The notes under the pieces: generated by a model
Databases searched by the model: none
What the model was told of the DNA's origin: nothing
The model's input: the letters and a program-made list of their open reading frames with translations, nothing else
Part shown: positions 10,139-18,746 of the stretch, in pieces
Numbering within the stretch: position 1 is the first letter of the stretch
How the letters are laid out: the number at the start of each line of letters is the position of its first letter
NCBI RefSeq assembly: GCF_900496965.1
Contig: NZ_UFQB01000003.1
Coordinates: forward strand, 124,001-188,000
Reading direction: 5' to 3'
Source of the DNA: Achromobacter agilis
GTDB lineage: Bacteria; Pseudomonadota; Gammaproteobacteria; Burkholderiales; Burkholderiaceae_B
Length of the DNA stretch: 64,000 nucleotides
Made by a program: the position numbers and the translations under genes

Positions 10139-12397
10139 ATGAAGCATATCGAGGATGGCGCCGCGCCGGCGTCCGGCCGGAAAGACCGGCCTGGAGACGA
10201 AACGATGAGTTCCCGGCTTGCTGCTCTGAAGACCCAGACCCCATGGTGGCGGCTCAAGGTTACGGAGGACGACGCGCGAGGCATCGAGCCCCGGCAGATG
10301 ACGGTGATGCTGGAGCAGTTGATATTGATACGTCGCTTCGAGGAAAAACTCCTGAAGCTGAGCGTGGCCGGCATTCTGCATGGCCCCGCGCATTCCAGCA
10401 TCGGGCAGGACGGAGCTGCGGTGGGAGCCATGTCGATGCTGGAGTCGACGGACAAGATCAACGGCACGCACCGCATGCACCATCAATTCCTGGCCAAGGC
10501 CCTGAACCACGCCACGTCCGCGGACTACGCGCCGCTGGCCTCGGAGACGCTGGCCGCGCACCGCGAAGTGGTGTACCGGACCTACGCCGAGATCCTGGGC
10601 CTGACGCCCGGCTATTGCGGCGGCCGGGGCGGTTCCATGCATCTGCGCTATCCCGAAGCCGGCATCTACGGTTCGAACGCCATCGTGGGCGGCAACCCAT
10701 CGCACGCCGTGGGCTACGCCTTCGCCGACAAGCTGCGCGGACGCGACCACGTGTCCGTGGCCTTTTTCGGCGACGGCGCCATGCAGAGCGGCGCGGCCTA
10801 CGAGGCCATGAACCTGGCGGCGCTCTACAGTACGTCCACGATCTTTTTCGTGGAAAACAATCTGTACGCAGTGTCTACGCACGTCTCCGAACAGACCCGC
10901 GAGACCCGGCTGTCGGCGCGCGGCCTGTCGCTGGGCGTGCCGGCCATCGAGTTCGATGGCATGGACGTCGTGGCCGCGCGCCTGGCCATGCAGGAAGCGC
11001 GCGCCATCATTCGCCGCGACGGCGGACCGGTGCTGCTGGAGGCGCAGACCTACCGCTATCTGCACCAGTCCGGCGCCCTGAAAGGCAGCGCGTTCCGCTA
11101 CCGCGAAAAAGAGGAAGAGGAAGCCTGGCAGGCACGCGATCCCATCGTGACGTTCCCGGCCCAGTTGAAGGCGCTGGGCTTGATCGACGATGCCGGCATC
11201 GCGGTGCTCGAACGCCGGGCGGACGAACTGATCGACGGCGCGCTGGAGCGGCTGCTGGAGCACTATGGCGACGAGAAATCGCAGCGCATCAGGTCCGAGC
11301 TGTGGCCCGATCCGGCGAGCGTGGACACGGGCATCCGGGGCGACCTGAGCGAGCTGGCGGGCCAGCGCGTGGCGGAACTGGAAGACCAGCCGTCCGCCGG
11401 TCTCGCGGACGCGAAGTTCCAGGACGTGATCTCGCGGGCGATGCTGCTGAACATGCAGCGCGACGACGGCATCTTCATCCTGGGCGAGGACGTGCATCGC
11501 CTGAAGGGCGGCACCGCTGGCGCCACCAAGGATATCGGGGACCATTTCCCCGGGCGGCTCATTGGCACGCCGATCTGCGAGAACGGCTTCACCGGCCTGG
11601 CGCTGGGAGCGGCCTTGAACGGCATGCGCCCGGTGGTGGAAATCATGTACCCGGATTTCGCGCTGGTCGCGGCGGATCAGCTGTTCAACCAGATCGCCAA
11701 GGTACGGCATATGTTCGGCGGCAAGTTCGCCGTGCCCGTGGTGGTGCGCAGCCGCGTCACGGCCGGCACCGGCTACGGTTCGCAGCATTCGATGGACGCC
11801 AGCGGTCTGTTCGCGCAGTACCCCGGATGGCGCATCCTGGCGCCGTCGCGCCCCTACGACTATATCGGGCTGCTCAATGCCGCGCTGCGCTGCGACGACC
11901 CGGTGCTGATCGTGGAATACAACGACCTCTTCAAGAAGGTGGACAAGGTGCCGGCGGAGGACTGGGACTACATCGTTCCCATCGGCCGCGCTCGCGTCGC
12001 CCGGCAAGGCTCGCGCTGCACCATCCTGACCTATGGGCTCATGGTCGAGACCTGCTGCCAGGTGGCGGAACGCAGCGGCATCGACGCGCAGGTGATCGAT
12101 CTGCGCACGCTGGATCCGCTGGGCATCGATTGGGAAACCATCGAGGCGGGCGTCCGGCGCACGCAGGCGCTGATGATCGTGGAGCAGACCACCCGCGGCA
12201 CCTCGATCGGGGCGCGGGTGGCCAGCGATGCGCAGTCGCGCCTGTTCGACTGGCTGGACCACGAAATCGTCCATGTCACCGGATCGAATTCGTCGCCGGT
12301 GGTTTCCAAGGTGCTGGAGCGGGCCGCGCTGGCGGACGCGCAGGCCGTGGAGACGGCGCTCCGGTCCCTGGACAGCCGCCGCGGCGATTCCCGCTGA
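10139..12397 (+). CDS. Thiamine-diphosphate-dependent dehydrogenase E1, fused alpha and beta subunits
   Basis: A 752-residue fusion of the two E1 chains of the pyruvate/acetoin dehydrogenase type. The N-terminal half is E1-alpha with the ThDP motif running from GDGAMQSG to FFVENN. From about residue 425 it is E1-beta with LGEDVHR, PICENG and the C-terminal transketolase domain (LRTLDPLG). The start at 10139 has an AAGGAA site; a second candidate ATG lies at 10205. Downstream are a VOC gene and a lipoyl protein of the AcoC kind, so the set resembles AcoAB-AcoC. It should decarboxylate a 2-oxo acid or cleave an alpha-hydroxyketone and pass the acyl group to lipoate. A sulfonated substrate is suggested only by the neighbours. 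Confidence 0.85.
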   Translation: MKHIEDGAAPASGRKDRPGDETMSSRLAALKTQTPWWRLKVTEDDARGIEPRQMTVMLEQLILIRRFEEKLLKLSVAGILHGPAHSSIGQDGAAVGAMSMLESTDKINGTHRMHHQFLAKALNHATSADYAPLASETLAAHREVVYRTYAEILGLTPGYCGGRGGSMHLRYPEAGIYGSNAIVGGNPSHAVGYAFADKLRGRDHVSVAFFGDGAMQSGAAYEAMNLAALYSTSTIFFVENNLYAVSTHVSEQTRETRLSARGLSLGVPAIEFDGMDVVAARLAMQEARAIIRRDGGPVLLEAQTYRYLHQSGALKGSAFRYREKEEEEAWQARDPIVTFPAQLKALGLIDDAGIAVLERRADELIDGALERLLEHYGDEKSQRIRSELWPDPASVDTGIRGDLSELAGQRVAELEDQPSAGLADAKFQDVISRAMLLNMQRDDGIFILGEDVHRLKGGTAGATKDIGDHFPGRLIGTPICENGFTGLALGAALNGMRPVVEIMYPDFALVAADQLFNQIAKVRHMFGGKFAVPVVVRSRVTAGTGYGSQHSMDASGLFAQYPGWRILAPSRPYDYIGLLNAALRCDDPVLIVEYNDLFKKVDKVPAEDWDYIVPIGRARVARQGSRCTILTYGLMVETCCQVAERSGIDAQVIDLRTLDPLGIDWETIEAGVRRTQALMIVEQTTRGTSIGARVASDAQSRLFDWLDHEIVHVTGSNSSPVVSKVLERAALADAQAVETALRSLDSRRGDSR

Positions 12398-12427
12398 TGC
12401 CAGCGTCCGCGCCGGGGAGATAGACCA

Positions 12428-12880
12428 ATGCTGAAAGATAGATTGCTAGCCACGCACCATACCGCCATCTGCGTCAACGATTTCGAGCGGGCCCGGAATT
12501 TCTACACGGATTTCCTGGGCTTCGAGCTGGAAGGGGAGATGGACCACCGCTCGGAACCCGCGCTGGGCGAGGTGGTGGGACTGCCCGGGGCGACCATACG
12601 CTGGGCGATGCTGCGCCATGGCGCGCACCGGATCGAATTATTCAAGTACTACGAGCCGGACGGCGACAAGCGTCCGCGCCGGCAATGCGACTTCGGCTAC
12701 AGCCACATGGCGTTCGAGGTCGAGGATGTGGACGCGGTGTTCGAGCAGGCGAGCCGCGCGGGATATGAAAGCGTGTCGTCCCCGCGCGTGATGCGGCAGG
12801 GGCGCACCAAGGTGTTCTATCTGATGGAGCCTGAAGGCGCCATTACGGAGTTCATCCAGTTCATGAAGGAAACAGCATGA
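12428..12880 (+). CDS. VOC/glyoxalase-fold protein
   Basis: A 150-residue vicinal-oxygen-chelate protein of two beta-alpha-beta-beta-beta units. Plausible metal ligands are a His in THHTAI, Glu in HRIELF, His in YSHMAF and Glu in ITEFIQ, the usual His/Glu/His/Glu arrangement. It lies between the E1 and lipoyl-hydrolase genes and overlaps the latter by 4 bases (ATGA). Isomerase, lyase or dioxygenase activity are all possible in this fold; removal or rearrangement of a product of the E1 reaction is a contextual guess. Confidence 0.75.
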   Translation: MLKDRLLATHHTAICVNDFERARNFYTDFLGFELEGEMDHRSEPALGEVVGLPGATIRWAMLRHGAHRIELFKYYEPDGDKRPRRQCDFGYSHMAFEVEDVDAVFEQASRAGYESVSSPRVMRQGRTKVFYLMEPEGAITEFIQFMKETA

Positions 12881-14187
12881 CCAGAATGCTAGACATGGTC
12901 GTCCCGCCGACGGGGGAGGCGCTGGACGCCGCCCGCCTGGTCGCCTGGATCGTGCCGCCGGGCCAAGCGTTCAAGTCGGGGGACGTGCTGGTCGAGATCG
13001 AGACCGACAAGTCCATCATCGAGGTGCCCGCGCATGAAGACGGAGTCATGGTTGAGCACGTCGTGGCCGTCGATGGCGTGGTGAACGCGGATACGGTCAT
13101 CGCCAGGATTCGGGTGGAGGGCGAAGCGCCTGCCCAGGAGAGCAAGGCCGCGCCACTCACCGCTTCCGCGGGCCGAGCCGAGGCGGCTTCCGCGCCGGCG
13201 TCCCGGCCGCCGCAAGCCGCCCAGGCAGCGCCTGCGGGCGAGCGCAAATTCGCCACGCCCGCGGCGCGACGCGTGGCGGCCGAACGCGGCATCGCGCTGG
13301 ACGCGGTCCAAGGGTCCGGTCCGAACGGCAGAGTGACCGTGGCCGACATCGGGCAGGCACGGACGCAGGCCCGCGACGGCGGACAGGCGAATGTGCGCGA
13401 AGCCTGGGCAGCGACGCGCCACGGGGACATGCGTCTGAGCCTATGGGAGGCCGAGGCTCGTCCCGGCGGCCCGACGGTCGTGCTCGTCCACGGCATGTTC
13501 GGCGACCGAGATACCTGGGCCAGCCTGGCGCATGCGCTCAGCAGGGCTGGCCTGCGCGTGCTGGCGATGGACCTGCCTTGCCACGGCCAGACGCGTTCGC
13601 AGGCTACGGGCTTCGAGGACGTCGTCGACACGGTGGCTGACGCCATTGCATCCCATTGCGGCGGGCCGGTGACGTTGGTGGGCCATTCGTTCGGGGCGGC
13701 GGTCGCGGCCAGGGTGGTGTCGCGGCCTGGCGTCGGCGCGGAAGCCCTGGTGCTGATCGCACCGCTGGGGCTGGGCACCGAGATCGACCAGAGTTTCCTC
13801 ACCGGCATGACGCACGCCTCCACCAATGAAGCCGTGCAGCGCGAACTGACGAAGCTCACGGTCTCGGGCATGACGCCGTCGGCGGCTTTCATCGACGCGC
13901 TGCGCCAGGGCACGCAGGCTCGCCGCGAGGCTCTGGTCGAGCTGTGCCGCTCGGCCGGCTGGAACGGCGTGCAGCAGCTGCACATAGGTCCGGACCTGGA
14001 AAGCGCGTCGTGCCGCTGCACCATCATCCACGGCCGGAGGGACACGATCATTCCATGGCGACACGCCTTGAACGCGCCGCCCCGCACGGCGCTGCACCTG
14101 CTGCCCGATGCGGGCCACATGCCGCAATGGGAGGCCGGAAAACTGGTCGCGGATATCGTGCTGGAGAGCATGTCGACGCGGCGCTGA
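12877..14187 (+). CDS. AcoC-like lipoyl/E3-binding/alpha-beta hydrolase protein
   Basis: A 436-residue three-part protein. The lipoyl domain (about 5-80) has the attachment Lys45 in ETDKSI. An Ala/Pro-rich linker leads to a peripheral subunit-binding domain (about 124-158, ATPAARRVA to GRVTVADI). The C-terminal alpha/beta hydrolase (about 180-436) has the apparent triad Ser271 (GHSFG), Asp389 and His414. The usual E2 acyltransferase core is absent, as in AcoC of acetoin dehydrogenase systems. The lipoyl group would take the acyl unit from the fused E1, and the hydrolase may release or transfer it. No E3 dihydrolipoamide dehydrogenase is encoded here. Translationally coupled to the VOC gene. 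Confidence 0.82.
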   Translation: MTRMLDMVVPPTGEALDAARLVAWIVPPGQAFKSGDVLVEIETDKSIIEVPAHEDGVMVEHVVAVDGVVNADTVIARIRVEGEAPAQESKAAPLTASAGRAEAASAPASRPPQAAQAAPAGERKFATPAARRVAAERGIALDAVQGSGPNGRVTVADIGQARTQARDGGQANVREAWAATRHGDMRLSLWEAEARPGGPTVVLVHGMFGDRDTWASLAHALSRAGLRVLAMDLPCHGQTRSQATGFEDVVDTVADAIASHCGGPVTLVGHSFGAAVAARVVSRPGVGAEALVLIAPLGLGTEIDQSFLTGMTHASTNEAVQRELTKLTVSGMTPSAAFIDALRQGTQARREALVELCRSAGWNGVQQLHIGPDLESASCRCTIIHGRRDTIIPWRHALNAPPRTALHLLPDAGHMPQWEAGKLVADIVLESMSTRR

Positions 14188-14200
14188 GCCGCGGGCCGGT

Positions 14201-15112
14201 TCATCCGCCCGGCACCAGCGTTTCCATATGCTTGTTGAAACGCTCGCCCTCGACCATCAGCCAGTCGCAGAACGTCTTCAGCAGGGGATCGTGGCGCCTC
14301 TCTTCGCGGATGATGATGAAGTAGCCGGGCGACTGGACGGTCAGCGGCCCGAACGGCGCCACCAGCCGCCCGTCCTCGATATCGCTGGCCACCAGCGACG
14401 AATAGCCGATGGTCATGCCCAGTCCGTCGAGCGCGGCCTGCAACGCGAAGTACAGATGTTCCAGCTCCAATGATTCGGCCGGCACGACGCGGCTGTGCTG
14501 GACGCTGGCGAGCCAGTCGCTCCAGGCGCTGCGCCGCGCGCGGCAGTGCAGGAACGTGTGGCGCGACAGATCGGTGATGCGGGCAAGCGGCAGCCGTTGC
14601 AGAAGGCCGGGGGCGCATACGGGGAAAAAGCTCTCGTTCAGCACGCGGCGCTTGTAGAGGCCGGGCGTGGGCTCGGCCTCGCGCCGGATCACCACGTCCA
14701 GGTTCGAGGGCAGGAGGCGAAAGGGTTCCAGCCCGGTGGATATCTCCACTTCCACTTCCGGGTACTGCTCGCGGAATCGCGCCAGCCGGGGGAACAGCCA
14801 GCGCATGGTGAAAGTGGGAAGGGCATTGACGCGCAGCACCTCCCGCGAGCGCAGGCTGCGCGAGGCCGAGGCGATGGCGTTGAGCGCCGGGCTGATGGTG
14901 TCCAGGTACAGGCGCCCCTGGTCCGTGAGCTCGATCCTCTTGCCGAGGCGCCGGAACAGCTTCACGCCCAGCCAGTCTTCCAGCGCCTTGATCTGATGGC
15001 TGATCGCGCCATGCGTGACGGACAGCTCGTCCGCGGCCTGCGTGAAGCTCAGCTGGCGGCCGGCGGATTCGAAGGCGCGAATGGATGTCAACGGCGGGAG
15101 TCTGGGTTTCAT
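14201..15112 (-). CDS. LysR-family transcriptional regulator (GcvA-like)
   Basis: A 303-residue LysR protein. The N-terminal winged helix-turn-helix (about 8-65) has SFTQAADELSVTHGAISHQIK, as in GcvA/TrpI types, followed by a two-lobed effector domain. It is divergent from the CoA-transferase operon. The T-N11-A box at 15111-15128 touches its own start codon and a second copy lies next to the start of the divergent gene, the standard layout of a LysR autorepressor/activator. It converges on the AcoC-like gene with a 13-base gap. Confidence 0.88.
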   Translation of the reverse strand: MKPRLPPLTSIRAFESAGRQLSFTQAADELSVTHGAISHQIKALEDWLGVKLFRRLGKRIELTDQGRLYLDTISPALNAIASASRSLRSREVLRVNALPTFTMRWLFPRLARFREQYPEVEVEISTGLEPFRLLPSNLDVVIRREAEPTPGLYKRRVLNESFFPVCAPGLLQRLPLARITDLSRHTFLHCRARRSAWSDWLASVQHSRVVPAESLELEHLYFALQAALDGLGMTIGYSSLVASDIEDGRLVAPFGPLTVQSPGYFIIIREERRHDPLLKTFCDWLMVEGERFNKHMETLVPGG

Positions 15113-15128
15113 TGTGAATTTTCCTCAC
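15111..15128. promoter_or_regulatory. LysR box A
   Basis: ATTGTGAATTTTCCTCAC contains the inverted GTGA-N7-TCAC and fits T-N11-A (TGA-N7-TCA). It is repeated with one mismatch at 15233-15250. It overlaps the LysR start codon, so it is a likely autoregulatory site. Confidence 0.6.
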
Positions 15129-15232
15129 AGCAGTCGCGAAAAATGATGCCTGGCTTCGGCGCGTACGCCATGCTGGAATACGCCCAACGAATGCAGGCCG
15201 GAAATCGCGGGGTGGAGGCCGTGCCTGGAAGA

Positions 15233-15250
15233 ATTGTGAATTTTACTCAC
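15233..15250. promoter_or_regulatory. LysR box B
   Basis: ATTGTGAATTTTACTCAC is identical to box A at 17 of 18 positions, in the same orientation 122 bases downstream. It ends 15 bases before the CoA-transferase start, so it sits inside the probable leader or promoter of that gene. Confidence 0.55.
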
Positions 15251-15265
15251 TGGAGGGCGGCGGGC

Positions 15266-16477
15266 ATGCTGCAGGGCAAGGTCATACTGGATCTGACGTG
15301 GGTGTTGGGCGGGCCGTTCGCCGGCCAGCTGCTGGCGCAATTGGGCGCCGAGGTCGTCAAGGTGGAGCCGGTGGGCGGCGACTATGCCCGTTCGGTGCCC
15401 CCGGTGTCCGATGCGCAGGATTCGCCGTTCTTCCTGTCGGTGAACCGGGGAAAACGCAGCGTGGCGCTGGACCTGAAACACCCCCTGGGCCGACAGGCCT
15501 TCCAGGACCTGGTGCGGGAAGCTGATGCGGTGATCTACGGTTTTGCCTCCGATGTGCCGGCGCGGCTGGGCCTGGATCACGCGACCCTGGCCGCGATCAA
15601 CCCTCGTATCGTGGTCGGCCAGCTGATCGGGCTGGACGACCAGGGGCCCTATGCCGGCGCGCCGGCGTTCGACCTGATGCTGCAGGCCATGTCCGGCCTG
15701 ATGAGCATAACGGGCGAGGCCGGCGGCAAGCCGGTGCGCGTGGGCTACCAGGTGGCGGATCTGGCGGGCGGGCTTTATCTGGCGTTGGGAGTGGCGGCGG
15801 GTCTGGCGCAGGCGCAGGCCACCGGTATCGGAGAGCGCGTCCAAGTGTCGCTGTTCGACGCGCAGATGGCCATGCTGACCTGGCAGGCGCAGGGCTATCT
15901 GCAGGGAGGTCCGGCGCCGCGCGCCAGCGGCGCGCGGCACGCCATGATCGCGCCCAGCGATATCTACCGCACGTCGGACGGGCGCTGGATCGCGCTGGCG
16001 CCGACAGGCGACGCGTTCTGGCAGGCCCTGTGCGCCGCCATCGGGCTGCCCGGGCTGGCCGCGGACGCCCGCTATGCCACGCCTGCGGCGCGGGTCGCCA
16101 ACGTGGAGGCCCTGACCGAGGACCTGGCCGGCGCCATCGGCCGGCGCACTGCGCAGGAATGGCTGGATATCTTCGAGGCCCGGCGGGTGCCCGCCGCGCT
16201 GGTGCTGGGCGTGGACGAGGCGCTGGCGCATCCGCTGGCCGCGTCGCGCGGCATGGTGGAGCCCGTGGCCCGGCCGCAAGGCGGCGAGCCCGTGCGCATG
16301 CTGGGCAACCCCTTCAAGTTTGCCGGCCAGCCGCAACTGGGCTACCCGCCCGCGCTGGGCGAGGACACGGAGGCGCTGCTGCGCGGCATGGCGGGCTATG
16401 GCGACGACAGGCTGGCCGCCCTGCGGGAGGCGGGGGTGATCCGGACGGACGCCGCGCTGGCGGGAGCGGCGCGATGA
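15266..16477 (+). CDS. Class III (CaiB/BaiF) CoA-transferase
   Basis: A 403-residue family III CoA-transferase. It begins MLQGKVILDLTWVLGG, the usual N-terminus, with GGAGG ten bases upstream; longer in-frame starts would add unrelated residues and overlap the LysR boxes. The catalytic aspartate is Asp136 in FDLMLQAMSG. It activates a carboxylic acid by transfer of CoA, normally from succinyl-CoA or a related thioester. It overlaps the next gene by 4 bases (ATGA). LysR, CoA-transferase, acyl-CoA dehydrogenase and Bug receptor together resemble, from memory, the 3-sulfinopropionate locus of Variovorax paradoxus TBEA6. Confidence 0.85.
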   Translation: MLQGKVILDLTWVLGGPFAGQLLAQLGAEVVKVEPVGGDYARSVPPVSDAQDSPFFLSVNRGKRSVALDLKHPLGRQAFQDLVREADAVIYGFASDVPARLGLDHATLAAINPRIVVGQLIGLDDQGPYAGAPAFDLMLQAMSGLMSITGEAGGKPVRVGYQVADLAGGLYLALGVAAGLAQAQATGIGERVQVSLFDAQMAMLTWQAQGYLQGGPAPRASGARHAMIAPSDIYRTSDGRWIALAPTGDAFWQALCAAIGLPGLAADARYATPAARVANVEALTEDLAGAIGRRTAQEWLDIFEARRVPAALVLGVDEALAHPLAASRGMVEPVARPQGGEPVRMLGNPFKFAGQPQLGYPPALGEDTEALLRGMAGYGDDRLAALREAGVIRTDAALAGAAR

Positions 16478-18684
16478 ACGCCGTCCAGGACGATCGCGAC
16501 GCCGGGCTGGGCGAGGACGCGCGCGCGCTGTTGCGCGGCGTGGCGGAATTCGCGCGTGGCGAGCTGGGGCCCCTGGCGGCCGCGGGCTGCGGCGAACAGC
16601 CCTGGGCCGGCGACCTGATCCGGCAGGCGTGCCGGCGGGGCTATGCCGGGATCGAGGTCCCGGCGGGCGAGGGTGGGCTGGGCCTGCCCTACCGCATGCG
16701 CGCCAGGGTGGCGGAAACCCTGGCGGCGGCGGACTTCGCCTTCGCCTTCGCCTTCATCAACCAGCACAACGTGGCGCTGCGCATCGCCGAGCACGGCAGC
16801 GCGGCGGCGCGCGCGCGCTATTTGCCGGGCCTGCTGGCGGGAGAGCTCATAGGAGGCACCGCGATGTCGGAACCGCGCGCCGGCAGCGATTTCGCCGCCA
16901 TCGCCACGCGGGCTCGGCGCGGCGAGGGAGGGGGCTGGATCCTGGACGGCGAGAAGGCCTGGGTGGCCAACGCCGCGGGCGGCGAAGTGGCGCTGGTGTT
17001 CGCGCAGACGGATCCGGCGCGCGGACCGGCGGGCATTGCCTGCTTCATCGTCGACCTGCGGGCGCCGCAATGCGAGCGGGTGGCGGGCGCGCCGCTCGAA
17101 GGGCTGGGCGCGGCGGGCATCGCCGGCATCCGCCTGACGGGCTATCGGGCCGAGGACAGCGACGTGCTTTACGCGCCGGGCCAGGGATTCTCCATGGCGC
17201 TGGCCGGCGTGAACAAGGCGCGCACGCATATCGCCGCGATGGCCGCGGGCCTGCTCGACGGCGCGCTGCGGCTTGCGGTGCGCCACGCTTCGACGCGGCA
17301 GGCTTTCGGCCGCCCGATCATCGAGCAGCAGGGCTTGCGCTGGTCTCTCGCGGACGTGTCGATGCGTCTGCAGATACTGCGGATGCTGGCGGACCGCGCC
17401 GCGGGCCTGATCGACGCGGGATCCGACGAGGCCGTGGCCGCGGCCGCCATGGCCAAGAAATACGCCGGAGAGGAATGCCTGGATGCCGTGTCCGCCTGCG
17501 TGCAGGTCCTGGGCGCGGGCGGATTGCTGCCTGCGCAGGGCATGGCGCGGCGGCTGCTGGCGGCCAAGGCGCTGTGCTTCGCAGACGGAACCACGGAAAT
17601 GATGAACGAGCGCATCGCGGCGGGACTGGCCGCGCGGTTCGCCACGGCGCCGCAGGCCACCGCGCCGGGCGCCACTGCTGATGGGGAGAGGGGAATGCCG
17701 TACCGGGCATTGAAATTGACGCGGGGAGAGGATGGCGCCACGCAGGCGCGGCTGGAGCGGATCGCCGAGGACGAGCTTCCCGATGGCGAGGTGCTGGTGG
17801 ACGTGGCGTATTCGTCGCTGAACTACAAGGATGCGCTGGCGATCACCGGCAAGTCGCCCGTGGTGCGTAGTTTTCCCATGGTGCCGGGCATCGATTTCGC
17901 GGGCACGGTGCGCCACAGCGCCGATCCGCGCTTCAAGCCGGGCGACGCCGTGCTGCTCAACGGCTGGGGCTTGGGCGAAACCCGCTGGGGCGGCCTGGCG
18001 CAGGCCGCGCGCGTGCCTGCCGACTGGCTGCTGCGCCTGCCCGCGGACATGGACGCGCGCCGGGCCATGGCCATCGGCACGGCCGGCTATACCGCCATGC
18101 TTTGCGTGATGGCGCTGGAACGCCACAACGCTACGCCCGAGGGCGGGCCGGTGCTGGTCACCGGGGCCAACGGCGGCGTCGGCACGGTCGCCATCGCGCT
18201 GCTGGCGGGCAAGGGCTACACGGTCACGGCCAGCACCGGGCGTCCGCAGGAGGCGGACTACCTGCGCGGTCTCGGCGCCAGCGGCATCCTGGACCGCGCC
18301 ACGCTGTCGGGTCCGGGCAAGCCGCTGCAGAAGGAGGCGTGGGCGGCGGCGGTCGATTGCGTCGGCAGCCACACGCTGGCCAATGTGCTGGCAGGCATGC
18401 GCTACGGCGCGCCGGTGGCGGCCTGCGGGCTTGCCCAGGGCATGGACCTGCCCGCGACGGTGGCGCCGTTCATCCTGCGCGGCGTCGCGCTGATCGGCGT
18501 GGACAGCGTCTACGCGCCCATGGGGCTGCGCGCGGAGGCCTGGCGCAGGCTGGCCGAGGAACTGCCCCAAGGCATGCTGGAAGCCAACACGCGCGAGCTG
18601 GGGCTGTCGGAGATCGCCGCGGCCGCCGTGCCGCTGCTGGAGGGCAGGATACGAGGCCGCATTGTCGTCGACGTGAATCGATAG
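16474..18684 (+). CDS. Fusion: acyl-CoA dehydrogenase-family domain plus AcuI/YhdH acrylyl-CoA reductase
   Basis: One uninterrupted 736-residue frame. Residues 1-390 are an acyl-CoA dehydrogenase domain: AMSEPRAGSDF flavin/substrate region, WVANAAGG, STRQAFGRPI. At the place of the catalytic Glu (family YEGT) it has FADGT with Asp371, so ordinary alpha-beta dehydrogenation is uncertain. After a linker rich in Ala, Thr and Pro, residues 408-736 are a complete MDR reductase of the AcuI/YhdH type (SSLNYKDAL, PGIDFAGTV, TGANGGVG), which reduces acryloyl-CoA to propionyl-CoA with NADPH. A strong internal ribosome site and ATG at 17695 could also produce the reductase alone. Translationally coupled to the CoA-transferase. 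Confidence 0.8.
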   Translation: MNAVQDDRDAGLGEDARALLRGVAEFARGELGPLAAAGCGEQPWAGDLIRQACRRGYAGIEVPAGEGGLGLPYRMRARVAETLAAADFAFAFAFINQHNVALRIAEHGSAAARARYLPGLLAGELIGGTAMSEPRAGSDFAAIATRARRGEGGGWILDGEKAWVANAAGGEVALVFAQTDPARGPAGIACFIVDLRAPQCERVAGAPLEGLGAAGIAGIRLTGYRAEDSDVLYAPGQGFSMALAGVNKARTHIAAMAAGLLDGALRLAVRHASTRQAFGRPIIEQQGLRWSLADVSMRLQILRMLADRAAGLIDAGSDEAVAAAAMAKKYAGEECLDAVSACVQVLGAGGLLPAQGMARRLLAAKALCFADGTTEMMNERIAAGLAARFATAPQATAPGATADGERGMPYRALKLTRGEDGATQARLERIAEDELPDGEVLVDVAYSSLNYKDALAITGKSPVVRSFPMVPGIDFAGTVRHSADPRFKPGDAVLLNGWGLGETRWGGLAQAARVPADWLLRLPADMDARRAMAIGTAGYTAMLCVMALERHNATPEGGPVLVTGANGGVGTVAIALLAGKGYTVTASTGRPQEADYLRGLGASGILDRATLSGPGKPLQKEAWAAAVDCVGSHTLANVLAGMRYGAPVAACGLAQGMDLPATVAPFILRGVALIGVDSVYAPMGLRAEAWRRLAEELPQGMLEANTRELGLSEIAAAAVPLLEGRIRGRIVVDVNR
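17680..17697 (+). promoter_or_regulatory. Internal ribosome-binding site and start for a free AcuI domain
   Basis: A purine-rich GGGGAGAGGGGA stretch lies directly before an in-frame ATG at 17695-17697 that coincides with the natural first residue (MPYRALKL) of AcuI/YhdH proteins. It could allow a separate 329-residue reductase to be made from the fusion message, or it may be the relic of two formerly separate genes. Confidence 0.5.
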
Positions 18685-18746
18685 CGGCCGCCGAACCGAA
18701 GAGGGCCGCAGCATAGCGGCCCGCATACCACCAAAGGAGACTGGGC

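Noticed and set aside
12861-15128. Open frame of 755 codons on the minus strand across the AcoC-like and LysR genes
   Set aside because: Out of register with both real genes and without domain signatures.
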